The translations under genes and the position numbers were made by a program. The notes below the pieces were generated by a model, which worked only from the letters and a program-made list of their open reading frames with translations, was not told where the DNA came from and searched no databases. Positions 12,001-24,900 of a stretch of 64,000 nt of DNA are shown here, in pieces. Origin of the DNA: Varanus komodoensis (taxonomy: Eukaryota; Chordata; Lepidosauria; Squamata; Varanidae); NCBI RefSeq assembly GCF_004798865.1, contig NW_025335568.1, forward strand, positions 55,199,423 to 55,263,422. The letters are read 5' to 3'. How positions within the stretch are numbered: the first letter of the stretch is position 1; every line of letters starts with the position of its first letter.

Positions 12001-15000
12001 TGTCTGTGAGTTGTAAATGGCAGGTGAGCTGACTCTGAGCACTCATTCACTTCCACTTTGTTAAACAACACAGGAATGGATTGGTCACTATGACATTTAA
12101 ATCCAAAATCTAGATAGTTGAGGAAGAAACAATACAGCATTTTAAGCTACTGTTAGGTTGAAACTGTTATTTCTCCTGCAGCAACTCAGAACTCTCTGGA
12201 TATGGCATTTCATTTAGCAAAGTGGTGCACAGGAGCAGATGGAAGCTGACACACTTCTTCCTGCCATGCACTGAAACAATCATTGGTTTGTTTACATTTG
12301 GCTTCTTGATCATGTAAACTGCATCAACCTTGAGATCTAAGACATAACACTGACTTTGGCTACGAAATGAAGTTTTGCATTCAATTTTTGGTGAAGTTCA
12401 AACAGCAAAAGTACATACAGTGCAACCTTATATGTTCCTACTCAGAACTACACCCTATTATATTAAAGGGGACTTATTCAGATTCTTCACAGATTACTGG
12501 ATATAGGATTGAAGCCAGAGTATGGCACTCTCTTTTCTTACAATGCTCAACCAAAGCCTCCTACCAAAGCATTAGAAGATCCTTCTACTTATGTAGGCTT
12601 GCACCAGTCATGTTTGTTTTAGCAAAATATAATTCAGGATGTTTTATTTCCCAAATGTATATTAGAATATTTATGTTCATTTATAATGCAACATGAGCTG
12701 CAGAGATCAATGAACCTGAATTCCATCTAAATGAATGAATAAAATTTTAAAATGTAGCTTTACCGTGTACTCAAACTTAACAAAGACGATGCAATATCCA
12801 AAAGCAGTTTCTCTGCATTCTGGCCCATGCTTTCATTCTTCCAGTCTAACATAGCAAGTGCTCCATGGCAAAGAAACAGAAGGACTGAATCAGAAATCTC
12901 AGCAGTACATAGATTCCCACAGCTGTTTGCAAACCACTCTGGTATGTCAGAACATTTCAGTGAGCCACAAAGCAAGTCACTGATCTGCAAATAGGCAGTA
13001 TAATATTAGAGACATAGGAGGGAAAAAATTCCACATTCAGAAGACTACAAGAAAATACAATACAGATAAAAGCAAATAGGATTTTAACAAGGTTTATTAT
13101 TTTTGTCCTGTCAATATTAAGTATGGATGTGATAGCAAGAGAACATATGCCTATGTATTATGGACGTTTCATCCAGAAAGAGTGCCCATTCTCTGTAGCT
13201 ATCCTGATCAGTGCCAGACTTATAAAACATAGTATTTCTCCGAAACCTTACCTTCAGAATATATGTAAAATCACTCTAAAAAGGAAACCAGTCAAATTTA
13301 TTACAACATTTTCCAGTACCACTTTCATTTTGTTTAGGATACTCACAGCTGAAAAACCCACCAAACTCTTATCTACCATCAAAACAATGACTGATATGGT
13401 AAACATTTGATTTAAGGACTGATAGAACACTGATAGCTTAATCCTGTGGATGTTTAGTAAGTAGTAAGGGGCAATCCTATTTTCAATTGAAACTACTACG
13501 TACCAAGGACAACGGCTCTTACTTTTTAGTAAACATGCATAAGTCTTCCCATTCTAAAAAAGTGCCATGGGACTGCAGCCTAAAATTCTTAAGTATGTGG
13601 GAAATTATTAATGGTAGTCTGAGTAAAGAGAACTAAGACAAGTTAAGTAAAGTTATTAAGGCTGCAGTCCTCCAAATATTTTCTTGAGAGCAAGCATTAA
13701 TTTAGGCTCGCTTCTCAATAGACATGCATAAGATTGCACAATACAGTGAACTAGAAATTCCTAAAAATCAGTATTACTTCATGTCTATATCACTCCATAC
13801 CCAAGGCTCTCTGGGTGGTTTACCACAATCCATAAAAACAAGAAAACAAACACAAGAATATACCATAGCTTCAGCTTTGCAGCAGTGTAGCAGAAGAAGA
13901 AGTTTTCCTTACTTTTCTCTAAACCATTAACTTAATAAAGGTAAAGGTAAAAACTTTAAATAAATAAATAAAGGTTTCCCCTTGACATTAAGTCCAGTCA
14001 TGCCTGACTCTAGGGGGCGGTGCTCATCTCCGTTTCCTAGCCGAGGGAGCCAGCGTTTGTCCACAGACAGTCTCCGTGGCCATGTGGCCGGCATGACTAA
14101 ACACTGAGTGCACAGAACGCTGTTACCTGCCCACCGAAGTGGTACCTTTCTATCTACTTGCATTTGCATGCTTTCAAACTGCAAGGTTGGAAGGAGCTGG
14201 GATGGAACAACAGGAACTCGTCCCATTGTGCAGATTCAAACCGGCAACCTTTCGATCAACCAGCACAGCAGTTTAAACCACTACGCCACCTGCAGTCCCT
14301 ATTAACTTATTATTACAAATTTAATTTTACAAAGAAACCACACATACCAAACAAGGTAGCTTTTCAACTGGTTCAAACATGGTCTTAATAAAGAGAACAA
14401 CGGCCAATCCTGCTGTAGTCTGGACAGTCTGTAAGAGGTCTTCTGTATAAATATGATATATATTGGTATTACACATGGCTCTTAAACAGCCTTTTGAGCA
14501 CAGTTAGGCATTCCTAAATACTATCTTCTTATCGTACCTATCTTCACAAGCATCATTAAAAAACAACAACAGGAAAGAATATAATGCTGCCCATTTCCCA
14601 CTTCCACTTTGCTTCTGGGTTGTTCAGCCTGATTTGCAAACCCAGGACTCTGGCCTGTTGATGGAAGAATCCAGAGATTTAACCCAAAATGGGTTAAAAT
14701 TCTGGGGGTTTTTTCTCAGTCAAATCCAGAATGTCAGGTCTAAACAATGCAGCAAACAACCCAGGAATGCCATGTTCTTCATTGAGTCAGCTGCAAAATG
14801 GAAACAGCAAGTGGATGAGAGGCAAGCATGCTCGAGTGCAGCCTCAACAACCCATAGATCAGGGTGGTCAGATTTGCTCAATGGAAGAGTCACATACGGT
14901 AAATGTCAGGTCTTCGAGAGCAGCAAGCAGCAAGCTGCAAACTCAAAGAACTGTATGTGGCCCCCTGAGCCTCGGTTTGGCCACCCCTGCCATAAATTGT

Positions 15001-15952
15001 AATTGTGTGCAAACCAGGTCTGTAGCAAGAAACATACTGGGAAGTCCTAGAACATGCAAGATACAATATTTAGGGAAACCATGAAGCAAAAAACTAGGAC
15101 CTGAATCTAGCACATGCATTTTTTTTAGCACTCTGAAATCATGTTCACAATATGAACCTATTTATTCAATTCGTACACTGCCTTTTGACCAAGAAAATGT
15201 CATTAAAAGGGGCTAAACAGGAGGTTTAAAATCAAGCATATATCATTTAGCTTGCTGCATGCATACCCACTATGCCGTAACAGAGGACCAACAACTGAAA
15301 TATTTTCTGTCAATAACAAATGAGACTAGGAACTACAATCCACTGGGGGATGATGCTTCCTGGACCAGGGAAGAGTTTCTGTGCCAGTTCCTTCTCCCCA
15401 CTCCCTCCTACACCACCTCATGCTCTTCCAGAGGGTCCTCCAACCATCCCAAACAGATTTTAATGGTGGAATAAGGGGCTGCAGTAAATCTTTGCCACTG
15501 CTCCCATGAGTAGACCTCCACTAAAAAAAAAAAACTCTCCACAATAAGCCCAGCTGATATTTTCCCACTATGCCAGTTTGCATCCCATAGTTGAACATTA
15601 TTTCCCAATGTTTAATCTGGGTTACAGAGAAAGGAGAATCCCCTACTAAACCCTGCAATGCTACAGAATGTAAAAACTGAGCAGGCCATTCCCTCATACT
15701 ATGGCTCCTTAAAATTATACTGATAGTTACTTAAATATTGACAGTACTTACCATTATTTAAGAATCGTGCAAAACTGTTCAATAGCCCACACATACTGTG
15801 CCAAACAGGAGAATCCAATTTCTTCCACAACTGTCCTGGGATGTTCTCCTGAATTTTTTGTACCAACATCATTGAAACTTTAACACCAACCAACAAATCA
15901 TGCATCAGGCGAGTCTGAGCAATGCAATTTCCACAGAAATGCCTTTTTAAAA

Positions 15953-15995
<43 letters not shown>

Positions 15996-18900
15996 ATAGT
16001 TATAACTAGGTTCTTGTAGGAGAATAAAGTATTGCCACAAATTAAGGATTTACACATTTACTGTAAGGCAAGCCTTTGTTCCATAGGCAGGGGCCCATCT
16101 ACTTCATCAGACACAAGAATCAGTCAGTGAAAATAAAGCACACAAACGTGATGGTGATGGAAAGGCTGTGGGAGAAAATGTGCAATACAACCAATCTAGT
16201 ATAGTATGAATTAAATAAAGAAGCACATTTCAGTTCAGTTATTTATTACACTGCCAAACAACAAACATTATCTCCAGAATTTTATTAGAGATAGCACTTG
16301 ACTATGTGCCTGTGAAAATCCACACCAACTTCTGTTTGCGTGATACAACTTTCTTACCTCCACCTGTAGCTCCCAAAAACTAATCCAGAGAGGTTCTCAA
16401 TCTTTCACAGCAGATTTCTAGGGCAAACAATGGAGAGGGAAACTCATCCCTCTCCTAATTCCACTGAGACAATTGGTAGGAGGAGGTGACTGAATACAAC
16501 CCTGGTTTGACCTGTCATTTGAACCCTACTATTTCCTTTGAAAGAGACTTCCAAAATGTTTGTGCTGCCATTAGAAAGGCCCTATCTTGCATTCCCACCC
16601 ACTACATGCAGGTTGAGTGATTAAAGAACAAAAGTTCAGAAAACTGATAAAAAGCAACAAGAGGATAAAAGCCCCACAAATGCTTATGTACACAGATATA
16701 ATCAAAGGTTTTTATAAACTCAGACCCTATTAAGAATATTTTCTCAATAGATCATAAATGCTATATTTTTAATATAACAAGCTTTTCCAAATTAAAAAGC
16801 TTTTGTTTTCATTAAAAGAAGAATGCTAGCTGGTTTTGTAACTGCTATTAACAGTTTAACCTTTAAAAATGCCAAACTTTTATATGAAAAATAATTTGTT
16901 CTTGCCTTTATAAAAAGCCACATTTAGAAGATATCTGAACTTAAGTTTTCTTTTGCCAACTTAAGTTTTCTTTAACACTCAATGAAGTAATCATGACATC
17001 ATTCTATACTTAACCAAATCTATAACAAAATGTAATTATAAACTGTAGGAGCAGATTACTGAACTAAGAGCAAAGGTACAGTAGTATCTTTACATAACAA
17101 AAAATAACATCCTCCACACATCTTAGCTTGGGGGATTGCTATATCCTAGTGTGAACTAATATGACCAACTCATAGAGGCACTCAGCCAGTCATTGGCAGA
17201 TGTTGTAAAGCCCTATTGATCTTCAAGCTCAGAATGGTTAACTTAAATAACCAAGCACAAGGTTTCTTCTTCAGAAAGCACAAATGAAGTCAAGGAACAT
17301 TATCTACAAGTCAAATTGCTATATCTCATCCCTCTTAGGAAATTCAGTAGTACTCACCTATTTTCTTCCTCTATTTCAAGTATAGATTTATGCAGAAATT
17401 GAAGAGCTGTAAAAGTATAGTTAAGAAAGCATATATAAACTATTATTTGTTACAATGAACTGCCTTCACATAAAAAAACAGATGCATAAAATACCAAAAC
17501 TAAATACAGAAACAGTACTAAAATGAAATGTCTGAACTGTAAAAAACAAAAAAAAAGATAATAGTTTTTGTTAAAGTAGGGGTGGACAACTAATTTCAAA
17601 AGCTCTTTCTTACAATCAATTCAGACTTCAAGCTAAGCCATCTGTCTTTTACCCAGTGGGAAAGAAGAGGGAGACAGAAAGGGGGATAACTGAAAGAAAA
17701 GAGGACGTAACAGAAAAGAAAAAAGAAAATCAATGTGGAACTCGTCTACTTTTGACTTTGCCTTGCCCACCATGGACATGCAGCCCTTGGTATAATAAAG
17801 TCCCCAACCTTGCGATAAAGCTGTACTTCAGTGGAGTGGGCAGTCTCTCTCACATTTTCTACTTCTTTGAAATCTGGCAGGGAATTGGGGAATCTTCCAT
17901 ATCCTAACCCTGAATTCTCCCCAATTCCACAACCTAGCTGAATAGCCTACTAATGAACTAAGTGAAACTAGAGAAAGTATCAAGTATTCTACACAACCTC
18001 TACAAAAGGTCTGTTCTTGAACAAAGCTATATTTTACAGCTAGATATTTGAAGGACTTTTAGAACATGTTCAGTTTTTAAGACTCTGCCAGGGAAGAAAC
18101 AGTTCCAGAAATATAATCTGGCTGCACACAGAGGACTTTTGAAATTAGATAGAGGGCCACATGTTGCCCATTACTGTGCTAATAAACCACAGCTTAGTGT
18201 TCCATGAACATAGCCACTGTGTCACTTTCTCATGTAGTCAGTGAAAACTGAAGTCCCCTTTTTAGACCTCCCAATCTAAATGTCTTGAATATTACTGAAA
18301 GTAGAAACCATCTATAGACCTACTCAAAGACAGAAAAATACTCTATTTCCCATAATTTCTATGAAGGATCAGACATACAAATATATATATTCTACTATCA
18401 GAACATGATAATCAACAAAGAAATACCAAGAATTTACCTTCCTTGAAGAGGATATTCACACATAATTTGCCTGAAAGAATGAAGTATATATTTTAGAGAA
18501 AGTATACAGCCTATATCTAAATTATTTTAAAAGGGTGAATGTATTTTAATTTTAAATGTATATGCTACCTGCTAATCCATACAGATTCCCTCTCTAAAGT
18601 TGCATACAATAGAATCAGTATTACAAATATTAAAAGCCACAATAAAACCAATTATATATGAAACCCATAACACCATTAAAATTATATTAGGCAAGCAGGA
18701 CTACAAGATGTCATGAAAGGATAATGGATCTAAATCAAATCAATTTTTAAAATACTCACAAAAGAGAAGCGTCCTTGCCTGGTGCCAAAATGAAAACAAA
18801 GTTGGCACCAGGCAGATTTTTTGGGAAGCCTATTCCATAAATTCCAACATTATCATACCTATATTGGTATTTTCTATACAGCAAGCAAGATTATCCATAC

Positions 18901-21900
18901 TCTTCCTATAACGAGACAGGTCTGCAGTTTTTAATTCCTCCTTAAGGCAGACTACAAAACTGTGTGTTGCTTCTGTCATAAGAGGTTCAGGAAAGCTATT
19001 TAAAGAGCTGTAAATGAAGAGAAACACTGCCAAATTATCTGAAATATAAATATTAAAAGCATGCAAAATAAAGAAGCATACAATTGGATTATTTGGACAT
19101 CATAATAGTTCTATGGCTTTAATACATTTAGGCAAATCTTACTACAGAATAAAAACCTATGCCATGTTCTATTCAAATGAAACAAGCTTTTGGATCTTTA
19201 CATTTCTTCTGACATCTGACTACAGAGGAACAGATTAGATGTTAGCAGAACTGTCATGAAAACTGTCAGTATACCTAAGCCTCAACTGAGAATTTTATTC
19301 TAAGCATCAGGGCTTCTCAATCCAAAATTCTGAATGTAGGGAAAGTGCCAATTTTAAAAGTTTGAATTATGCTTGCAGTTTTAAGTTAATTATGTCCAGG
19401 TACTCCTACACCATTTTTTCAAATTCTGAACTATACAAAAACAAGTACTTTTTCTTATCACATTAAATTTTTTTTAGTAAAGTTTATACTTTTCTTCTAC
19501 AGATGGATTAGAAATGAATATAGCTGCTGTGATCTTGCAGACAATGTAGTAGACAATGAACTGAAGCAAACCAAATTTATACTGAATAGTTTGGCAAGTT
19601 ACCATTCCTAAAGTTGCTGTTGTTTATCTCCAAAATGGACAAATGGCAGTATCACAGGAAAAGTCCCCCTATACCATACAAAGGGGATTTCTATAATTTC
19701 AAGCACACATATCTATGCTTATTTTAGTGTTTAAACAAGATTGCTGAAAAAAATTTGGAAGCTCTTCGATGCCAGTTCTTGTGATCAATTAGTGGAATAG
19801 ACATAAATACATATAAAATTATATAGGTATTGTGCTGCAGTGTATACACTAATTTTTATCTCTATTTATAAAATAAAAGTGCATTCCTTTGCATCTACAC
19901 ATCATAACATTTCACTGAACTTCAGAATGGTTGGTTTAAGAATATTTCATGCACAATAAAATGGTCAATTAAAATGAATATAAACCTAGAACAGCCACAA
20001 GCTAAGAGTAAGCATGCAGCCTGGCCAGTAACTTTGCCTTTAAGAAATGCTTGATATATTTAGCAGGTGCAGGACTTTATGACATGGAGGAAGATGATAT
20101 GCTAAAGGTGTAGTACAAACAGCTTAAAGAGAGCAGGAAAAGAACCCATTCAAACTTTATCAGAACAAAATATTAGCATGCCCAGCCCTAACATCAACCC
20201 TAATTGTTAGTGGATCTCTAAGGTCTCAAGCAAAGATTTTTCCTATTACTAGTTTCCTGATCCTTTTAACTAGAGATGAAACCTGAGATCTTCATGTATC
20301 CCTTTACAAATATATGAAGTTTGCAATTCCAGATATTGCTATATTAAATTTCAACATGGCAGATATTGACATGTTAAATTTTAATAGTTCGTGCTATATT
20401 TTTTGAGTATATGTATGTTCTATTTACTATTTAAATCTATTAATTCTATTTATTATTTAATGCTATTTTGTCTATTTTGGCTTTATTTAATTTTGATAAC
20501 TTACTTTTGGATTTTATTACTGGTCTTTTGTAGTTGTGAACTGAGAGGTTGTTCATTGTATTGTTTTTATGTTCCGGATTTTAATACAACGTAAGCCACC
20601 TAGAGCACCTTTGAATTCAGTGGGATTTATTTCTGAACAGACATGCACAGAATTGCACTTTAGAATGTTTCAACTGACACACATTCTAATTCAATAGTCA
20701 TATCTGTTTCTCCCACCCACAATCTTATGCAGTTTAGCAAAGCCATATTCAGTCTTAAAATCAGGCCTACAAGTTCTTGTTTGGCCATGGATCAAAGAAA
20801 AGCCAGAAACCAATTAATGCCCAGAAATGTTTTTGAGAAGAAATTATGAAGCAACAAAAATGATTGGAGAGTTCCACTCAGAAAAATATTAGCTCACCCA
20901 GTGGGATGTGGGGGTTGATTTTGCAAACTATACCTTTTCCCCTAAAAGCTCTGCTGCAGAGTGAGAGGTCCCTCCAAAGCAATGTGGGAGGTGGTGCAGC
21001 AAGAAAGGCAGAAATTGCTTCCTCGCTCCCTTCTGTGAGTTGGCCAGTATGACAAGATGGAATATAGCTGTTGAAAACCAACTTCACATCCAAACCAAGT
21101 TAATGAATATTTGGAAAACATGATGATACGAGCCGAGATAGCACACAGCTTAAAATAAACTCTCACATCACATCACCTGGTGTGCTTCCATTTAGGATAG
21201 TTTTATTACAGTGGCTAACTAAGAAGAATCAGGCTTATGCCAAATAATTGATAACGGCTTCCTTGAAATGTCTTCTGCCATATATTAAGCTGAATTTTTT
21301 GAAAATGTGTAGTCATCCCATTAAAAATGGTTGTTATTAATGGCTATGCAACACCTTTATAAAATGCCCAACAGCTTTACATCAATATGCCATGCCATAC
21401 AAACTTCCTCTCTAGAATCCTGTAGCTCTCGAGCTTTGGACAACTCTTTTAAGAGGCTGGAAAATCACTTAAGAGTGTTCTTCATTCTCAGAAGCAATAG
21501 TGATGCAGTAATGCATGTGGAGTACAGACAGTCACCACTCTTAATATGCTTGGGGTTTGTGCCATGTGAGGGTCAAACAACTCTCATAACATATGGTCTG
21601 CTTTAGGGTTATTTACCCAATTCACATGATGCGGGAACCCCCAAGTCTGGTGCCACTAACTCAGTTATCGTTTTACACCACTGTGTTCCAGTATTTCTCA
21701 TTTATTTCTTCAATCTACTCATGTCAATCTTCTTCTAAAGTCCATACTATGAAGTTCAGGCACTTTTTAACTATAACTTAACTATAGTCTTATAGTTAAC
21801 TATAACTTAACTATAACTTTAACTATAGTCTTATGTTACCTTGCCAACACTTTTTTCAAAGGGTTCTTTATATCCAGAGACAAGAAGATCACTCCCAAAA

Positions 21901-24900
21901 TATCTAAACAGCTTTTAACCATGGGTTCACATAAAGAGGTTGTATCTGTCTTCTCCAGTAAAGATACAATCTATACAAAACAAAGAAAGTTGATTTTGTT
22001 TTTAAAAAGATCTCAAATATACAGTTAGAAATTAAATATGTGCAACGATGTTTTAGGTTGATTATATAGCTAATAAAGAAACAATGCAAGCTTGACAATA
22101 ACAAAAAAAATACAAATGAGACTTTTCACAAAATTTGTAAATGAGGAGGAATTCAGTTTTTCTATTAATTATTTCATCTTGCCATGCCTTCCTTCAAGAT
22201 ATTCCATTCCACTTTTTTTCTCAGCATGTTTTGCCCTACCCTCATCACAGATGCTTAGCATTTGAGAGCCACGAAGTATGCTCAGTCTTCACTGGGCTGT
22301 TTGGGACAGGAGGTGGGGTGCCTTAGGCTTTTCATCATGAAGATTTCTTCCAGTTAACCAAACCTTGGCTTCCCTGCAAGCATCCCAGTATGTCTTTCAT
22401 GTTTCTGAGTAGTCCCATTTGGTTACAGAGCTGTGAGAAGCTACAGAGTTAATTCATATCCACCTGAATTAGCTATATGGATAAAGTTAAAAGATGAAAT
22501 AATGTCTGCCTGTTGCTGCTTGCTATTCACTAATTCTATATTCATTGTTTCCCAAGAAATCCCTCAAAAATCAAGTTGTACATGAAAACAAGCCTAAAAT
22601 TCTCATGCACAAAAAAATCCATCTGATTTTAAAATGTATATTCAGACCTTAAACACATGCATAGTGTTAAGTTACAATCTTTTAAACTGTCTTCATTTTG
22701 TTTTAAGCAAGTTATAACGTTAAATAAAATAGAAGTAGCAGTGTCATGAGACCATAAGAAATGAACAAATAGAGTCTGGACGTTTTGAGTTGCAAGGAAA
22801 AGATAATAATTGAGGATCATAAAAAAATGGAATTGTGCTACAGAAATCTCAGTAGCACATTAAGGATTAGTACATAGCAGGTTTTCAAGCGTACCTGCTT
22901 GCCTATTTTTACATGGCTTCAACCTTGTCTAATTTATAAACTCAGCCAGCATTAGCAGAAAAATAGGTGACATTCCATTAACTTATTTCCATGTTACTAT
23001 TTTTACTAATACTAAAATCAAACCTGTTTGATGCAATGGATTTGCTGGATGCCATCAGTCAGTAGTGCACAGTGCAACAGAACAGAAGCTAGGTTTTGTC
23101 CTTCAGTTTCTGCAAAAGCTGTAAATCGAGAAAGAACATAATTCCTTTCTTGCAATATCATCACTCAAATATAAAACTAGTTCTTATACTGTATTATATT
23201 CCTCCATAATTTATACTTTAGGCAGATAGTTATACAGATAGGGTGGATTTGTTCCACTGGCTCCTACTAAGGTCTACGAAATACAGAACTTTCTTTAGCA
23301 CAGAGAGCCAAGGAAAGTATAGATTGAATTCTGAGTAGTTGATATGTGTAAACCCAGTTGCCCTAATAAACCATGGTCCGCTAAGAAGAATAACCTAGAA
23401 AGCGAGCCCATGGTTTATCATTTGGTTTGTAAACTTTGGATTGTCAACCTAGAATCATGGGTTGTATATAGGTTGTTTCATCAGGCTGTACACAGTACTT
23501 AAAAAAATACCTCCTCTACATGATAGCATTACAGCATTTCAAAGACAGGATACAGAGAGCGAGATGAGTGAAGAACATGAAAACAACACAGGGATTGAGA
23601 AAATGAACCACAATTAACTCAATTGTCTGCCAAACAAACTCTGGGTAGGATAACACGGATAACATGGGTTAACCAAACCACAGGTTACTGCTATGTACAA
23701 ACCAAATCAAAGTGGGATTTTAGTGCCCAACTCAGTCGCTAGGAACAGCTATTAACAATTACACTTGAAACCTGCTTTGAACAGAAGGTTGGATCTAATG
23801 GCCTTATTTGCCCCTTCCAATGTTATTATTCCATCACAAAAATAGAATTGCCAGACAGAACCAGCAGTATGGCTCATGTCTTTAACAGGACGAAATAATC
23901 TAAAGAGAGGATTTTTGTCCATCATTGTTACTGGAGTGAATGCAGTTGGTAAAATTCTAATTTCTCTATAAGTATTCAAGGCATAGAATATGTATTCTGG
24001 ATTAGATGTGACAACTGTTAATTAAGAATCAAGTTTTTTTAGGGACCTTCAGAAGATCCAATATAATATTGAAAACTGAAAACCTACAATTTGTGTTCAG
24101 AGAGACTTCAGGCAGAGAAGAACTCAAAAGTTCTCTGAATATGTGGAGTTCTAATATAATTTAGCCCAATTCTATCTTAAGTTCCAACTGTGCCACATGC
24201 GTTACTACAGCATGCTAAGCAAAATGAGTGTGGCCTTTAGCTTATTTCCACTAAGATAACCTCTTTAATAACTTACTAGAAGTTAGAAGCAAAGATAGCG
24301 CACAAACTGTAGGCCAAAAAATGAGGGAAACAAGGTGCTTCCAATGCTGCCTGTATGCTATATAGTTATCCCCTTTCTTCAAGCCAATGAGTTAGACTGA
24401 ATTCAGTCTTTTCTTTTTTTGCAGGAAGAGCTAGGGTCCAGGTGCAGCTTCCAGCAAGTATCTCCCTGCATACCATCTCTGACAATGATCTGGAGGGCCC
24501 CACAATGTTTCAAAGTTAATAGGATCACGGGGATTGTGGAAAGAAGAATGAATCACCAAAATTTACACTCTCTTTTTATTTGGATATCTCTTGATCTGAG
24601 CTGCTGGCTATTGTGACAGTAACAAAGGGTGAGCAGATAGCTCCATCCCCTCAAAATAAGAGCAAGGACTGTGGCCCTGTTGAGGCAGCCTGGACTGTCC
24701 AAGTGTGCCCTTAAGTTGTAACCACCACTACTTGTGCAGCACACAGAACTAGACTCGATATTTACAAGATGTAATTCTTCAATAGAAAAATGACCCACTT
24801 TCTATATAAAAACAGAAAATTTTAAAAGTGTCTCAAGGGCATCCTCAACATTTTTCATGGAAAGTAATATAAACTCAAAAGTTCTGGAAAGTTTCTCTCT

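Noticed and set aside
13935-14299. tRNA gene suggested by A- and B-box-like words
   Set aside because: The words are the promoter of a Sauria SINE; the sequence does not fold as a functional tRNA and continues into the SINE body.
16075-16170. Fragment like CATCTACTTCATCAGACACA, similar to a common reptile repeat (TGATGAAGTGGG..)
   Set aside because: Too short and degraded to delimit or assign.
17577-18174. Possible ~600-bp hAT element in THADA intron 6
   Set aside because: End similarity is suggestive, but flanking 8-mers match poorly, so the limits are not secure.
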